Positions 37,481 through 49,564 of a stretch of DNA of 64,000 nt are shown here, one piece after another; the stretch's first letter is position 1, and the number at the start of each line of letters is the position of its first letter. Both the position numbers and the translations under genes were made by a program. Below the pieces are notes generated by a model. That model was not told the origin of the DNA, did not search any database, and worked only from the letters and a program-made list of their open reading frames with translations. The DNA is from Mya arenaria (lineage: Eukaryota > Mollusca > Bivalvia > Myida > Myidae). Where the stretch lies: the NCBI RefSeq assembly GCF_026914265.1, contig NC_069130.1, positions 45,077,929 through 45,141,928 of the forward strand, given 5' to 3'.

Positions 37481-40400
37481 ATGACGACTTATGGCCAATT
37501 ATTGAGGGATAAGAAAGCCCAGAACTGGGTTAAGGCTGCCTTCGCCCTCAAAATAACCAAGGATGGTCTACAGCCTCTGGTAGAGGATGTGCTGACATGC
37601 GTTCACCAGGACATCTATAACAACGTCAGAACATCTAAGGGTCTTCCAGGCGGGGCAACATGTGCACAATGTTTCACCGAGAACGTGTTGAAATGCTCTA
37701 CTCGTGGGATATGCACCAGTACTGGAAACTGTAAATTTCATAACTCCCCTCATAAGATGTATGCTCCGTGTCCAAACAGGATTTGTGAAGGCGTCCGTGA
37801 TGAAATAATTCAACATCACAGGTTTCCGGTACCATCATGGAAGAACACGAATGCCGACAAATGGTGTACGAGCCACTGGGAGATCGGCAAGTGTTTCCTG
37901 CCTCCTGATGGTTACAAGACCAAGTCCTCCATCAACGACAGTGACTTCAACGGAGTGATCAGCGTCATGATGAATTGTAAGGATTTCCAGAACAAGCTGT
38001 CGTTTAACGTTGCGACACAGACAAATTTGTTAACAGAGGTAAACATATGAATCATACTATAATCATATTATGCGATTTAGATGACTTATAAAAGCTGCAC
38101 TCTCACAGACTGTCAGACAGTTTGACTTTTATTTCATTTTGTATCCCAGAATCAGCTGATTTAGGCATTAATACATTTAATTCAATCATATAAGATTACT
38201 CACTAAAGAACTGCCGAAAAACTTTTTCTTAAAGCGTTTCTTATGCTTTTAGCCATTAAACTTCAATTTTCGAAAATTTGAAAAAAACGCGATCTGATCT
38301 TGTCAGCAGTCTTATATTACTGGTTTACAGACATTAACGCAAACATTGGCTTGTTCCCATACAAAACATAAAAAAGTTGTCTAAACAATCTGTGAGAGTT
38401 CAGCTTTAATGAATGTTCATATAAATTAATGCAGAATGTTTTAGTATTCACTTGAAGTTCCTCTGTGTACTTATTAAATACAATGACAACCATTGCAAGT
38501 ACTCTATCTTATTGATTATTTTGTACATGTATTCGTTACTTTTATCCAAACAACCAAGGAGTCTTACCGGGCACACATATATATATGTATACTATCATGC
38601 ATACTATCATATAATATGTAGTAACATATCTATATATATATCTATATCTAACTATCTATCTCTCTCTCTATATATATAATATATATATAGATACGTTACT
38701 ACATATTGTATGTTTTGTAGCTTTGTTTGTCAATACATTTGAAACATTACATTTAAGGTTCGGGACATTGGTCGAGGCGTACGCCACTTTAGTGACCAGA
38801 AAGTCAAGGACACGGAACTAGTGGACTTTCTGTTCAAGCTCCGCACCCTGCTGGAGGACAAGACTGAACTTGCAACCAGACCCGAGGCACAACACGCCGT
38901 GGAACAGCTAAAGAAGGTACGCACTTACATTCTTTATGACTAAACTGAACTAGCAAACCGACACAAGGCACAACACGCTGTGGAACAGCTTAAGAAGGTA
39001 CTAACTTACATGCTTTATGACTCAACTGAATTAGCAAACCGACCCGAGGCACAACGCGCTGTGGAACAGCTTAAGAAGGTACGCACTTACATGCTTTATG
39101 ACTAAACTGAACTTGCAAACCGACCCGAGGCACAACATGCCATGGAACAGCTTAAGAAGGTACGAACTTGTATGCTTTTTGACTCAACTGAACTAGCAAA
39201 CCGACCTGAGGCACAACACGCTGTGGAACATCTTAAGAAGGTACAAACTTATATGCTTTAAATGACTAAACTGAATTCACAAACCGACCCAAGGCACCAC
39301 ACGCCGTGGAACAGCTTAAGAAGGTACGCACTTACATGCTTTATGACTCAACTGAACTTGCAAACCGACCCGAGGCACAACACGCCGTGGAACAGCTTAA
39401 GAAGGTACGAACTTGTATGCTTTTTGACTCAACTGAACTAGCAAACCGACCTGAGGCACAACACGCTGTGGAACATCTTAAGAAGGTACGAACTTATATG
39501 CTTTAACTGACTAAACTGAATTCACAAACCGACCCGAGGCACCACACGCCGTGGAACAGCTTAAGAAGGTACGCACTTACATGCTTTATGACTCAACTGA
39601 ACTTGCAAACCGACCCGAGGCACAACACGCTGTGGAACAGCTTAAGAAGGTACGAACTTGTATGCTTTTTGACTCAACTGAACTGCCTGAGGCACCACAC
39701 TCCGTGGAACAGATTAAACAGGTGTGACATAACAAGATGGCCGTTACAATTAGCATACACGAACTGAGGCACCACACTCCGTGGAACAGATTATACAGGT
39801 GTGACTTTACATGATAGATGGCACAGCTGAACTAGCCTACTGACCCTAGGCACAACACGCAATGGAACAGATTAAACAGGTGTGACATTACATGAAAGAT
39901 GACACAACTGAACTGGCATATACCGACCTGAGGCATTACAAGCCGTTGAACACATTAAATAGGTATTTCTTAACTTGATAGCTGACACAACTGAACTAGC
40001 GTACCGACAACAGGCACAGCACGCCTTGGAACATATTAGACAGGTAAGACTTTACATGATAGCAGACACAACTGGACTAGCATACCGACAACAGGCACAG
40101 CACGCCGTGGAACATATTAGACAGGTATGACTTTACATGATAGTGGACACAACTGGACTAGCATACCGACAACAGGCACAGCACGCCGTGCAACATATTA
40201 GACAGGTATGACTTTACATGATAGTGGACACAACTGTACTAGCATACCGACAACAGGCACAGCACGCCGTGGAACATATTAGACAGGTGTGACTTTACAT
40301 GATAGCGGACACAACTGAGTTAGCTTACCGACAACATGCACAGCACGCCCTGGAACATATTAGACATGTATGACTTTACATGATAGTGGACACAATTGAA

Positions 40401-43400
40401 CTAGCATACCGACAACAGGCACAGCAGGCCATGGAACATATTAGACAGGTAGGACTTTACATGATAGTGGACACAACTGAGCTAGCGTACCGACAACTGG
40501 CACAGCACGCGGTGGAACATATAAGACAGGTATGACTTTACATGATAGTGGACACAACTGAGCTAGCATACCGACAACTGGCACAGCATGCGGTGGAGCA
40601 TATAAGACAGGTATGACTTTACATGATAGTGGACACAACTGAGCTAGCGTACCGACAACTGGCACAGCATGCGGTGGAGCATATAAGACAGGTATGACTT
40701 TACATGATAGTGGACACAACTGAGCTAGCGTACCGACAACTGGCACAGCACGCCGTGGAACATATAAGACAGGTATGACTTTACATGATAGTGGACACAA
40801 CTGAGCGAGCGTACCGACAACCTGCACAGCACGCCGTGGAACATATTAGACAGGTGTGACTTTACATGATAGCGGACACAACTGAACTAGCGTACAGACA
40901 ACATGCACAGCACGCCCTGGAACATATAACAGGTATAACTTTATATGATAGTGGACACAACTGAACTAGCATACCGACAACAGGCACAGCACGCCGTGGA
41001 ACATATAACAGGTATAGCTTTACATGATAGCGGACACAACTGAACTAGCGTACAGACAACATGCACAGCACGCCCTGGAACATATAACAGGTATAACTTT
41101 ACATGATAGTGGACACAACTGAGCTAGCGTACCGACAACTGGCACAGCACGCCGTGGAACATATAAGACAGGTATGACTTTACATGATAGTGGACACAAC
41201 TGAGCGAGCGTACCAACAACCTGCACAGCACGCCGTGGAACATATAAGACAGGTGTGACTTTACATGATAGCGGACACAACTGAACTAGCGTACAGACAA
41301 CATGCACAGCACGCCCTGGAACATATAACAGGTATGACTTTACATGATAGTGGACACAACTGAGCTAGCATACCGACAACAGGCACAGCATGCCTCGGAA
41401 CATATTAGACAGGTATGACTTTACATGATAGCGGACACAACTGAACTAGCGTACAGACAACAGGCACAGCACGCCCTGGAACATATAACAGGTATGACTT
41501 TATATGATAGTGGACACAACTGAACTAGCATACCGACAACAGGCACAGCACGCCTCGGAACATATTAGACAGGTATTACTTTACATGATAGTGGACACAA
41601 CTGAACTAGCATACCGACAACAGGCACAGCATTCCGTGGAACATATTAGACAGGTATGACTTTACATGATAGTGGACACAACTGAACTAGCTTACCGACA
41701 GCAGGCACAGCATTCCGTGGAACATATTAGACAGGTATGACTTTACATGATAGCGGACACAACTGAACTAGCGTACCGACAACAGGCACAGCACGCCGTT
41801 GAACATATTAGACAGGTATGACTTTACATGATAGTGGACACAACTGAGTTAGCTTACCTAAACAATGCACAACCTGGTACAGCGTAACCTTGGTTAAACA
41901 GCTTGTCATATAAGATCACCGGATTTTGGTGTAGGTGGGGGTCCCTATATGGGTATATGCAGGGATTTTGGGGTGCATATTTCTGCGTGGTGACCTTATT
42001 CGATGTAAGGCAAACCAAGGTTGCGTACCATTGGGACTCCACCCATGACACAAACTGAACCTGTCTGAGCTCTCCCGCGTCTATTGCATACGAAGTGGTG
42101 GCCTCGAGTTTATTAAAGTGACTCGCTCATGTTTTGAACCAAACATTAGTTATCCCGGTAATGCATCTAAAACACTTATTTTATCATTAGTTTACTCTAT
42201 GATATCGAAATTGCAGAAAAAAAATACAGTTATAGCATAACAAAGTATTTTGGTTTTAGTGGGGTTCGAACCCACGCCGGTAAAGTCAAGAAAAAAAGAT
42301 GGAAACAGCCAACTAAGCCTCACAGCCACCGGGATTTAAAAACAGTGGTGGATATGTAGCCCTGTTTTGAATACATTGATAACATCACGTGAGAATGTCA
42401 ATCAATGAATCACGCAACACCACAGCCGTAATTAATTTTCAATTGCGTTACAAAAATGTGGTCTTCAAAGACGCTATTTGAGCAACATCATCTGCTAAAA
42501 GTGACATTCTCATTCAACATCAATACATACACATGTATAGCAAACATCTATTTTGAGTGATAAACTACTTACTTAATAGTGCATTTATGGAAACTATTTA
42601 TAACTGATAATAGGATTATAACCGTGGATTTAATAGCAAAAATATTAAATTATTGGTAATTGCTAAAAGATTTACGGTGATCTACTATAGTCGCATAAGG
42701 TAGAAATACCGTGTTTCTACACCTTTCTTTCAAATTAAACTCTGTTATATTCACAAAAACAACTGTTTTCAACATTTATCCATCCTTTTTATTATATTTG
42801 AACAATAATATTAATTGTGGTAAATCTTACATCGGAGTAAGAGTGCATCAATAAGGGTTCCAGCTTTTGGCATTTTTGTTTTAACACTCCTTATGATTTG
42901 CCACACTTTATTTCATAATTAAAAAAAAAATGCATGTTACAAACCATGAACGAGTTACCTTAAGTCGTGGCCACAACATGTGAGTTGTTGGAAGTCAGTA
43001 AGTATGTCGTGAGCACGAGATTAAAACAGATATTAAAAATACGCCTGTCACCTCAATGACAGCGTACATAAAAAGTGCTCACGACATACTTACTGACTTC
43101 CAACAACTCACATGTTGTGGCCACGACTTAAGGTAACTCATTCATGGTTTGTAACATGCATTTTTTTTTAATTATGAAATACACTAATGTAGTTATATTG
43201 TTTTTCGTTACAATATTGTCTTTATTAGTTTATATTTTTTGTAAAATAGCCTTTGAGTTATGGTATGCTTAATGTCTTGATCTGTTTTGTTGACAGCTGC
43301 AAACAGACGATTTCAAGATAAGCGCAGAGAACGAAGCAGAGATGTTGAAGGAAGGTAAGAGACGATTTTCATCAATGGCGTATCGAGCACTGAAACTTCA

Positions 43401-46400
43401 TGCTTCAATCAATGAACGTCAATAAGGGACTTCTTCAAACAGGCTTTCAGAGAAAACTGGGTTATCAGAATGAGGATGTCTTTGGTTGGCGGGCGTCAAA
43501 CTTTGGTTTGTGCCCAATAAATTAAGCTACCATTGGTGGCTAGTAATAAATCTTGGTATGAAGGTAGTTGATGTAAAGGGCTAGCTTGGGATAGCGTTAG
43601 AGGGGATTGACGTCAAAGTCAATGTCAATGGTGAAGGGGGTTCAAGATACTGAAAATGGCTACAGTTGAGTAGTGATTTTCAAACTCTGATTGGAAACGT
43701 TCGGCCCAGATATCTACTGATAGTGTGAAAAACTGTAACGATGAATGCATCATGTAAAAGTGTTTATAATCATATTAAACTTTCTGGTTCGTAAAAAAAT
43801 GTTTAAGTGGTGTTCAGTGCTTTCTGTTTGCAAAAAAAGTTTTAACATTGTCATAATTATGCAAAAAGTGTATATTCACATGAGACTTGGTATGATTTGT
43901 TAAGCAAAAATAAAGTCATAAGATACTTAACAAGAGTAGTTTTTAGTTGTGTCTCTTTTTCATTAAAGTAAAGAGAAATGATGCTGCATTTTTCAAACTC
44001 ATATAACCTAACAACTTACAATACTGCCGCCTATCGTTTATGCCAAGAGTCTTGTAATAATACTGCTGCCTATCGTCTATGCCAAGAGTCTTTTAATAAT
44101 ACTGCTGCCTATCGTCTATGCCAAGAGTCTTTTAATTATACTGCCACCTATCGTTTATGCCAAGAGTCTTGTAATAATACTGCTGCCTATCGTCTATGCC
44201 AAGAGTCTTTTAATAATACTGCTGCCTATCGTCTATGCCAAGAGTCTTTTAATAATACTGCTGCCTATCGTCTATGCCAAGAGTCTTGTAATAATACTGC
44301 TGCCTATCGTCTATGCCAAGAGTCTTTTAATAATACTGCTGCCTATCGTCTATGCCAAGAGTCTTGTAATAATACTGCTTCCTATGTGCTGTGCCAAGAG
44401 TCTTGTGATAATACTGCTGCCTATCGTCTATGCCAAAAGTCTTGTGATAATACTGCTGCCTGTCTTCTATGCCAAGAGTCTTGTAATAATACTGCTTCCT
44501 ATGTGCTGTGCCAAGAGTCTTGTGATAATACTGATGCCTGTCTGTTGTGCCAAGAGTCTTGTGATAATACTGCTGCCTATCTTCTATGCCAAGAGTCTTT
44601 TGATAATACTGCTGCCTGTCTGTTGTGCCATGAGTCTTGTGATAATACTGCTGCCTATCTTCTATGCCAAGAGTCTTGTGATAATATTGCTGTCATCTTA
44701 TATGCAAGAGTCTTGTGATAATACTGATGCCTATCGTCTATGCCAAGAGTCTTGTGATAATACTGCTGCCTATCTTCTATGCCAAGAGTCTTGTGATAAT
44801 ACTGATGCCTGTCTGTTGTGCCAAGAGTCTTGTGATAATACTGATGCCTATCTGCTGTGCCAAGAGTCTTGTGATAATACTGCTGCCTATCTTCTATGCC
44901 AAGAGTCTTGTGATAATACTGCTGCCTATCTTCTATGCCAAAAGTCTTGTGATAATACTGCTGCCTATCGTCTATGCCAAGAGTCTTGTGATAATACTGC
45001 TGCCGCCTATCGTCTATGCCAAGAGTCTTGTGATAATACTGCTGCCGCCTATCGTCTATGCCAAGAGTCTTGTGATAATACTTATCTTCTGCAACAAGAG
45101 TCTTGTGATATTCCTGCTCGTTACCTTCTATACTAAGCGTCTTTTGACATTGCTGCTACTTATCTTCCGCAACAAGCGTCTTGTGATATTGCTGCTCATT
45201 GTCGTCTGAAACAAGCCTCTTGTGACAATGCTGCTACTTATCTTCCGCAACAAGCGTCTTGTGACAATGCTGCTACTTATCTTCCGCAAAAAGCCTCTTG
45301 TGATAATGCTGCTACTTATCTTCTGTACTAAGCGTCTTGTGACAATGCTGCTACTTATCTTCCGCAAAAAGCCTCTTGTGATAATGCTGCTACTTATATT
45401 CTGTACTAAGCATCTTGTGATAATGCATACGTATCTGTTCTTATTTTTTATGTCTTCAATGATATATTTTTTACATTTACTTCAGGATTACGACTACGTT
45501 TGGCAAACCATTACCAAACCACTTTGGCCGACATGCCGGTATCTCCCATTTTTGAGGAAAAGAACGCAAAACTCAGGAAATTCTACGTGGCACCGAAAAT
45601 TGTGGAGAAAGATCATAGAAAAATCGGCAAAATTGACAAGGAAGAAAGTGGTCAAGAAGTTGCAAAGTTTTCAGATGTTTTCTCAAAAAACGGTCAGTTG
45701 CTCAGAAATGCTTTCCTTGTTGGCGAACCGGGCGAAGGCAAATCCACATTTTCCGTAATGTGTGCCCTGGATTGGACTCACCAGTATTTACCAGCGGAGG
45801 AAAACGTTGGTATTAAAACAAGCTATGCCGACCCAGAATTCTTCAAAGAGTTTGCATTTTTGTTTCATGTCACCCTACGAGATTCAGGTAAAACGTGTGA
45901 TCTAGCAGAAATGATCAAGGATCAACTTATACGTAAATTCTACCACGAGAAGGATGCCGATGATGGCTACCGGCTCTTACAGACGGTGCTGGAAAGTGAA
46001 ACATGTTTAATCATAGCTGACGGCCTCGACGAATGGACCCATCCGAAAAACGTAAACTGTACCTGCAAAACTGCGGAAAAAGTCATCCCTTTCCGAAATT
46101 CGGCCAACAAGGCCACACTCCTCACGACAACGCGTCCCTGGCGAATGTCACAGTTTAGAGTGCAGGATTCAAAGATCGACAAATATCTTGAAATAGAAGG
46201 AGCTGCAGACACAGAGCAACTCGTGGAAAATATCATCAACATTCTTAATGAGGGAAATAAGGATGAACGGACACCAAAGGCTTTCATGAAAATGGTGTCA
46301 GCGAAGAATCTTGAAGGATTATTGTCAGCACCTATCAGTATCACCCAGCTCGTGTGCCTGTGGTTCGAGGGAAAATCGTTTACCGATTCAAAATGTGACA

Positions 46401-47761
46401 TTTATGCTGGCGTGATAAACATGCTATCATGTAGATGTAGTAATATGCAACGGAAGCATAAGATTCCGAAAATTGAACTGCCACCCGTACTAAAGAAACA
46501 TAAATGCTTCATGCAAAATCCCATGGTTTACCTTACGCTGGCAAAGTTAGCATACAAAACGTTGTTTTCAGAGTGCAGAGATTCGTCTGTTGTCTTCAGC
46601 AACACAACAGTCGACGATTTGTTAAGCAGGAAGCAGGTTGAATTTGCATTGACGTCAGGCTTACTCACGGAGAAGAAATCCAACTCATTGATCAAGAGAT
46701 CATCTCACTTTTCATTCTTTCATAAAACACTTCAAGAGTTTTTAACGGCTCTTCATTTATGTTTAAATGAAAACGACTACAGTCAGCTATCAAGCAAGTA
46801 CGAACAAGATAATAAGGAAAATATCTTGGGAGATGTTTCTCAGACATTTATTTTCATATGTGGAATGAAGCCCGAGCTCGGTGTACAAATGTCTTCATGG
46901 ATCAATAGTTCTATACCACCATACCGACTATCAATCTACAGTAGAGAGGCTAGACTACTTCAGCCCCCGATTCTCTCCGGACTCCGTGAAGCACAGGCGA
47001 ACAACTATGGTGACATACCGCTCTATCTCGCACGCTTCTGGATTTATAGTGACGAGGATGTCGTAGTGTTAAAAAAGCTGATGATGATAAACAAGGAACG
47101 TATTCAGTCACTACACATCAGTGGATGCTATGATCAAATTAATGGGGAAGAGCTGCAGGAGGTGATCACATCCTCCTCCGACTCCCTCAAAGCAGTGATA
47201 CTGTGGTACCGTGATGGGCAGTATGACCTGTCCCAGTGTCACAGGCTGGAATATCTGTATATACACGGAGACAATACAACACGTGTGCAGGTTGATCCAA
47301 CACATATTACAACATGTGACTTATATCATGTATCATCGAATGTTGAAATGTACATATTTAGATTATTTAAACACGATCAAAGGAGGAGTAAACTACAACA
47401 TGTTGTGTTACAGAGCGTTAAGAATGTCCAGTTACTTGTGGATACACTACCAAGTCTCCCTCAGTTACAACGCCTTGGCATATGGGATACAGATCTAGGT
47501 GAGCTCCACCTCCTCCCTCCAGCCTCCATCACCGATATTAAACTATGGGGTGTGACAATGACAGCGGAGGCGGTGCGGAGTCTGATAGAGACGATGAAGA
47601 ACATACCACACACCATTACATGCGAAATGGAGGACTGCACGGTGGAACCTGCCAGTGAGATGAAAGACATCCGAGAACATATGAACAGTTCGCCGTCATT
47701 TAAGGATCTCAAATTTGAATATGAGGGTGGAAAGCTTCATTTCACATTCACCAAAATATGA
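37481..47761 (+). CDS. NLR-like protein: CXorf38/DUF4559-like region, NACHT NTPase, LRR-like C-terminus
   Basis: Coding exons 37481-38038, 38758-38916, 43297-43354 and 45486-47761 join in phase (GT-AG) into 1016 residues plus stop. An acceptor (CTTTTACCAG) precedes the first exon. In-frame TGA and TAA just upstream fix the ATG at 37481. Residues ~1-240 resemble human CXorf38 (DUF4559): QNWVKAAFAL at 14-23, WEIGKCFLPP at 133-142, VRHFSDQKV in exon 2, plus a Cys-rich insert at 61-102. The NACHT domain begins at ~330: Walker A GEPGEGKST at 338-346 and Walker B LIIADGLDEW at 433-442. Residues ~810-1016 look like irregular leucine-rich repeats. By analogy with animal NLRs it may sense infection or stress in the cytosol and oligomerise on ATP binding; the ligand is unknown. 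No CARD, Death or TIR domain is seen. Introns 2 and 3 hold large minisatellites. Confidence 0.85.
38089..38409. mobile_element. ~320-bp foldback MITE in intron 1 of the NLR-like gene
   Basis: Terminal inverted repeats of about 20 bp (AAAGCTGCACTCTCACAGA on the left, TCTGTGAGAGTTCAGCTTT on the right). The interior is also partly self-complementary, with AATCATATAAGATTACTCAC against GTCAGCAGTCTTATATTACT. No ORF. Confidence 0.8.
38573..38697. repeat. TA-rich microsatellite with flanking inverted words
   Basis: Runs of TATATC and TCTATA form a simple repeat. ATATGTAGTAAC on the left and GTTACTACATAT on the right are exact inverse copies, so the block can fold into a long hairpin. It ends about 60 bases before NLR-like exon 2. 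Confidence 0.8.
38864..41860 (+). repeat. 81-bp tandem array derived from the 3' end of NLR-like exon 2 and its splice donor
   Basis: About 37 units fill the first 3 kb of intron 2. The first block (to ~39720) repeats ACTGAACT(T/A)GCAAACCGAC, then CCGAGGCACAACACGC, then GTGGAACAGCTTAAGAAG followed by GTACGC, the exon 2 end and donor. The second block (from ~39950) has a diverged unit reading CATACCGACAACAGGCAC, then AGCACGCCGTGGAACATATT, then AGACAG followed by GTATGA. Each unit still encodes TELA-x-R-x2-AQHAVE, and nearly all keep a GT donor. 81 is a multiple of three. Stops such as TGACTAAAC interrupt read-through in the first units. Confidence 0.95.
42243..42340 (-). mobile_element. tRNA-like SINE head or tRNA pseudogene
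   Basis: On the minus strand there is an A-box-like stretch (GGTGGCTGTGAGGCTTAGTTGG) split by one extra base pattern, a long variable region with a T run, and B box GGTTCGAACCCC near 42251-42262. The T run inside (seven T) would stop polymerase III early, which argues against a working tRNA. Confidence 0.5.
42909..43181. mobile_element. Foldback element: ~107-bp arms, 58-base loop, intron 2
   Basis: The left arm 42909-43016 and right arm 43075-43181 are inverted copies with one substitution (AACGAG versus AATGAG) and one base of poly-A length difference. The near identity means recent origin or conversion. It ends 115 bases before exon 3 of the NLR-like gene. No ORF; no certain target duplication. 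Confidence 0.9.
44012..45425 (+). repeat. 39-bp minisatellite in intron 3 of the NLR-like gene
   Basis: About 36 copies. The first ~28 read (in one frame) N-N/D-T-A-A-Y-R-L-C-Q-E-S-C/F, 13 residues per unit. The last ~8 (from ~45130) are a diverged subfamily with CTACTTATCTTCCGCAACAA. Because 39 is a multiple of three, two frames stay open for about 250 codons each. Neither frame joins the flanking exons through recognisable splice sites, so I treat it as intronic repeat, not coding sequence. It ends about 60 bases before exon 4. Confidence 0.9.
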
Positions 47762-48345
47762 ACAATAAGTTGAAAGTTCGCATCGATTATGGGAATTCAT
47801 GTTCAATGAAAAACAGTGAAACAATCATAAAAGTGTCATTCTATTTATAGAAATATATGTCACTTTTCCACAAACTAATTATCATCAACCAATTCTATGT
47901 GTATTCAATTAATTTGATTTATGTTGTGTATTAACATGCATCCTAAAAAGATTTAACTTTACACAGCAATGTCGTTGGGGCTGGTGTTATTAAATATATC
48001 GAACTTGGATGAAAACTTTCGTAATCAACACGTGCAATAGTCGGTTCAACTTGATCGACTTTTTTTAAAAAGAATCCCTTTACAAATGAACTCATTTTCT
48101 AGTTTAATGTGATATCATTTGTTAAATGTTAAGTACTTACTTCGCTTAGGGAAAATTGATTGATAGGGATGATAATCCGTATTTAATAGACAAATATACC
48201 TATAACATGTTGACTTTTTTAATTTTAATCATCTATCACATAAATTTCACGTAAATATAATAATATCTTCAAAATAATAATATCATATATGGACAATTGC
48301 TACAAAAGAAATACCAAACAATAAACACATTTAGTTACCTAAATA
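47762..48345 (+). other. Probable 3' UTR of the NLR-like gene
   Basis: AT-rich non-coding sequence follows the TGA. Possible polyadenylation signals are ATTAAA at 47989-47994 and AATAAA at 48320-48325. Neither can be proved from sequence alone. Confidence 0.4.
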
Positions 48346-48477
48346 ATAGAATATACAATGGCTTATTATTTAACATGTCACACAATTGGATTATAAATTT
48401 ATAATTGAAGATATAATTAAACGTTGAAAATATTGTTTGATTTGTATTTAATACGATAAGGATGAAAATGTGTTATA

Positions 48478-48676
48478 ATGATGATAAGTATGATGATGAT
48501 GATGGTGGTGTTGTTGGTGATGATGATGATGATGATGGTGGTGGTGTTGGTGGTGATGATGATGATGATAGTGGTGGTGGTGGCGATGACGACTAAAACC
48601 GCCACGACGTCGATGATAGCGATGACGACTACAACGACGTCGATGATGATGATTATGATGATGGTGGTGGTGGTTG

Positions 48677-48725
<49 letters not shown>

Positions 48726-48772
48726 AACGATGATAATAATGATGATGATGATGATAGTGGTGGTGGTGGTTG

Positions 48773-48827
<55 letters not shown>

Positions 48828-48835
48828 AATTATGA
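48478..48835. repeat. (GAT)n / (GTG)n trinucleotide microsatellite
   Basis: Long runs of ATG and GTG triplets with two CGACG-rich interruptions near 48590-48645. Open frames across it (poly-Met, poly-Ile) are by-products of the trinucleotide period. Confidence 0.95.
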
Positions 48836-49149
48836 CTGAGAAATCAAATTTAAGGCTGGACAATAAATGTTAACTTGCTCTTGAAGCAAGGTACGTAAAA
48901 AACATACAACACACTGTCATGATGTGGGCATTAGAAGTACGTTATATCAAAATAATCATGCAAGGAATAGTATTTCTAATATAAGCAAAACTCAGAAAAA
49001 AAAATGGTTTTGTATACAAATACACACACTGCGGGAGTCGATTCTAGCAGGCTCAGAAATGCATCTGATTGCATTTATATGAATGAATCCTTTGGGGACT
49101 GACGGACACGTCAACTACCAGACCATTTTACTACCAGAAGGCGGGCACA

Positions 49150-49225
49150 TCTATCACCTTACTACTATTTACGAGGTCTATCTCGTAGCTTGCCGGAGAT
49201 GGCCGAGTTGTTACGATTGACCTGG
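49150..49225 (+). repeat. Fragment matching the left edge of the 468-bp repeat array
   Basis: CCTTACTACTATTTA, CTCGTAGCTTGCCGGAG, then TGGCCGAGTTGTTACGATT recur as at 32306-32370, with small differences. It shows that the sequence leading into the 468-bp array is itself a dispersed repeat. Confidence 0.75.
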
Positions 49226-49564
49226 CGTCAAACCAAACAAATTGCAGACACAGCCAACGTTCTTCAAGAACCTTATACACTGTTCCATGTCAATTATTAT
49301 CATTTAATATAAAACAATTTAGTCATATCATTTCATTCATTAAATTTAACCATTTTATAAATAAGAAACATCAACATAATACTACAAAGCTATACTTTTA
49401 GCAATTCACCGATTTTCTTTTTTATTGAAAACAAATTTGCGGTGACACTTGTATTAAATATCAATACATACACATGTATATAAAAAAACATAAATCTTGA
49501 GTGATACACCTTTAACGACTTCTTAGATAATGCATATATGGATAATATTAATTACTGGTAACAA

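Noticed and set aside
40441-41307. Minus-strand frames repeating VGTLAQLCPLSCKVIPVLY
   Set aside because: They are the antisense of the 81-bp exon-derived array, again a three-multiple period artefact.
42243-42340. A functional tRNA gene on the minus strand
   Set aside because: A T run inside the tRNA-like body and poor acceptor pairing.
43978-44718. A 246-codon plus-strand frame as a gene
   Set aside because: It is a 39-bp repeat whose period is a multiple of three; a second frame is equally open, and it lies inside intron 3 without plausible splice joins.
48417-48873. Poly-Ile/Thr and poly-Met frames
   Set aside because: Trinucleotide microsatellite.
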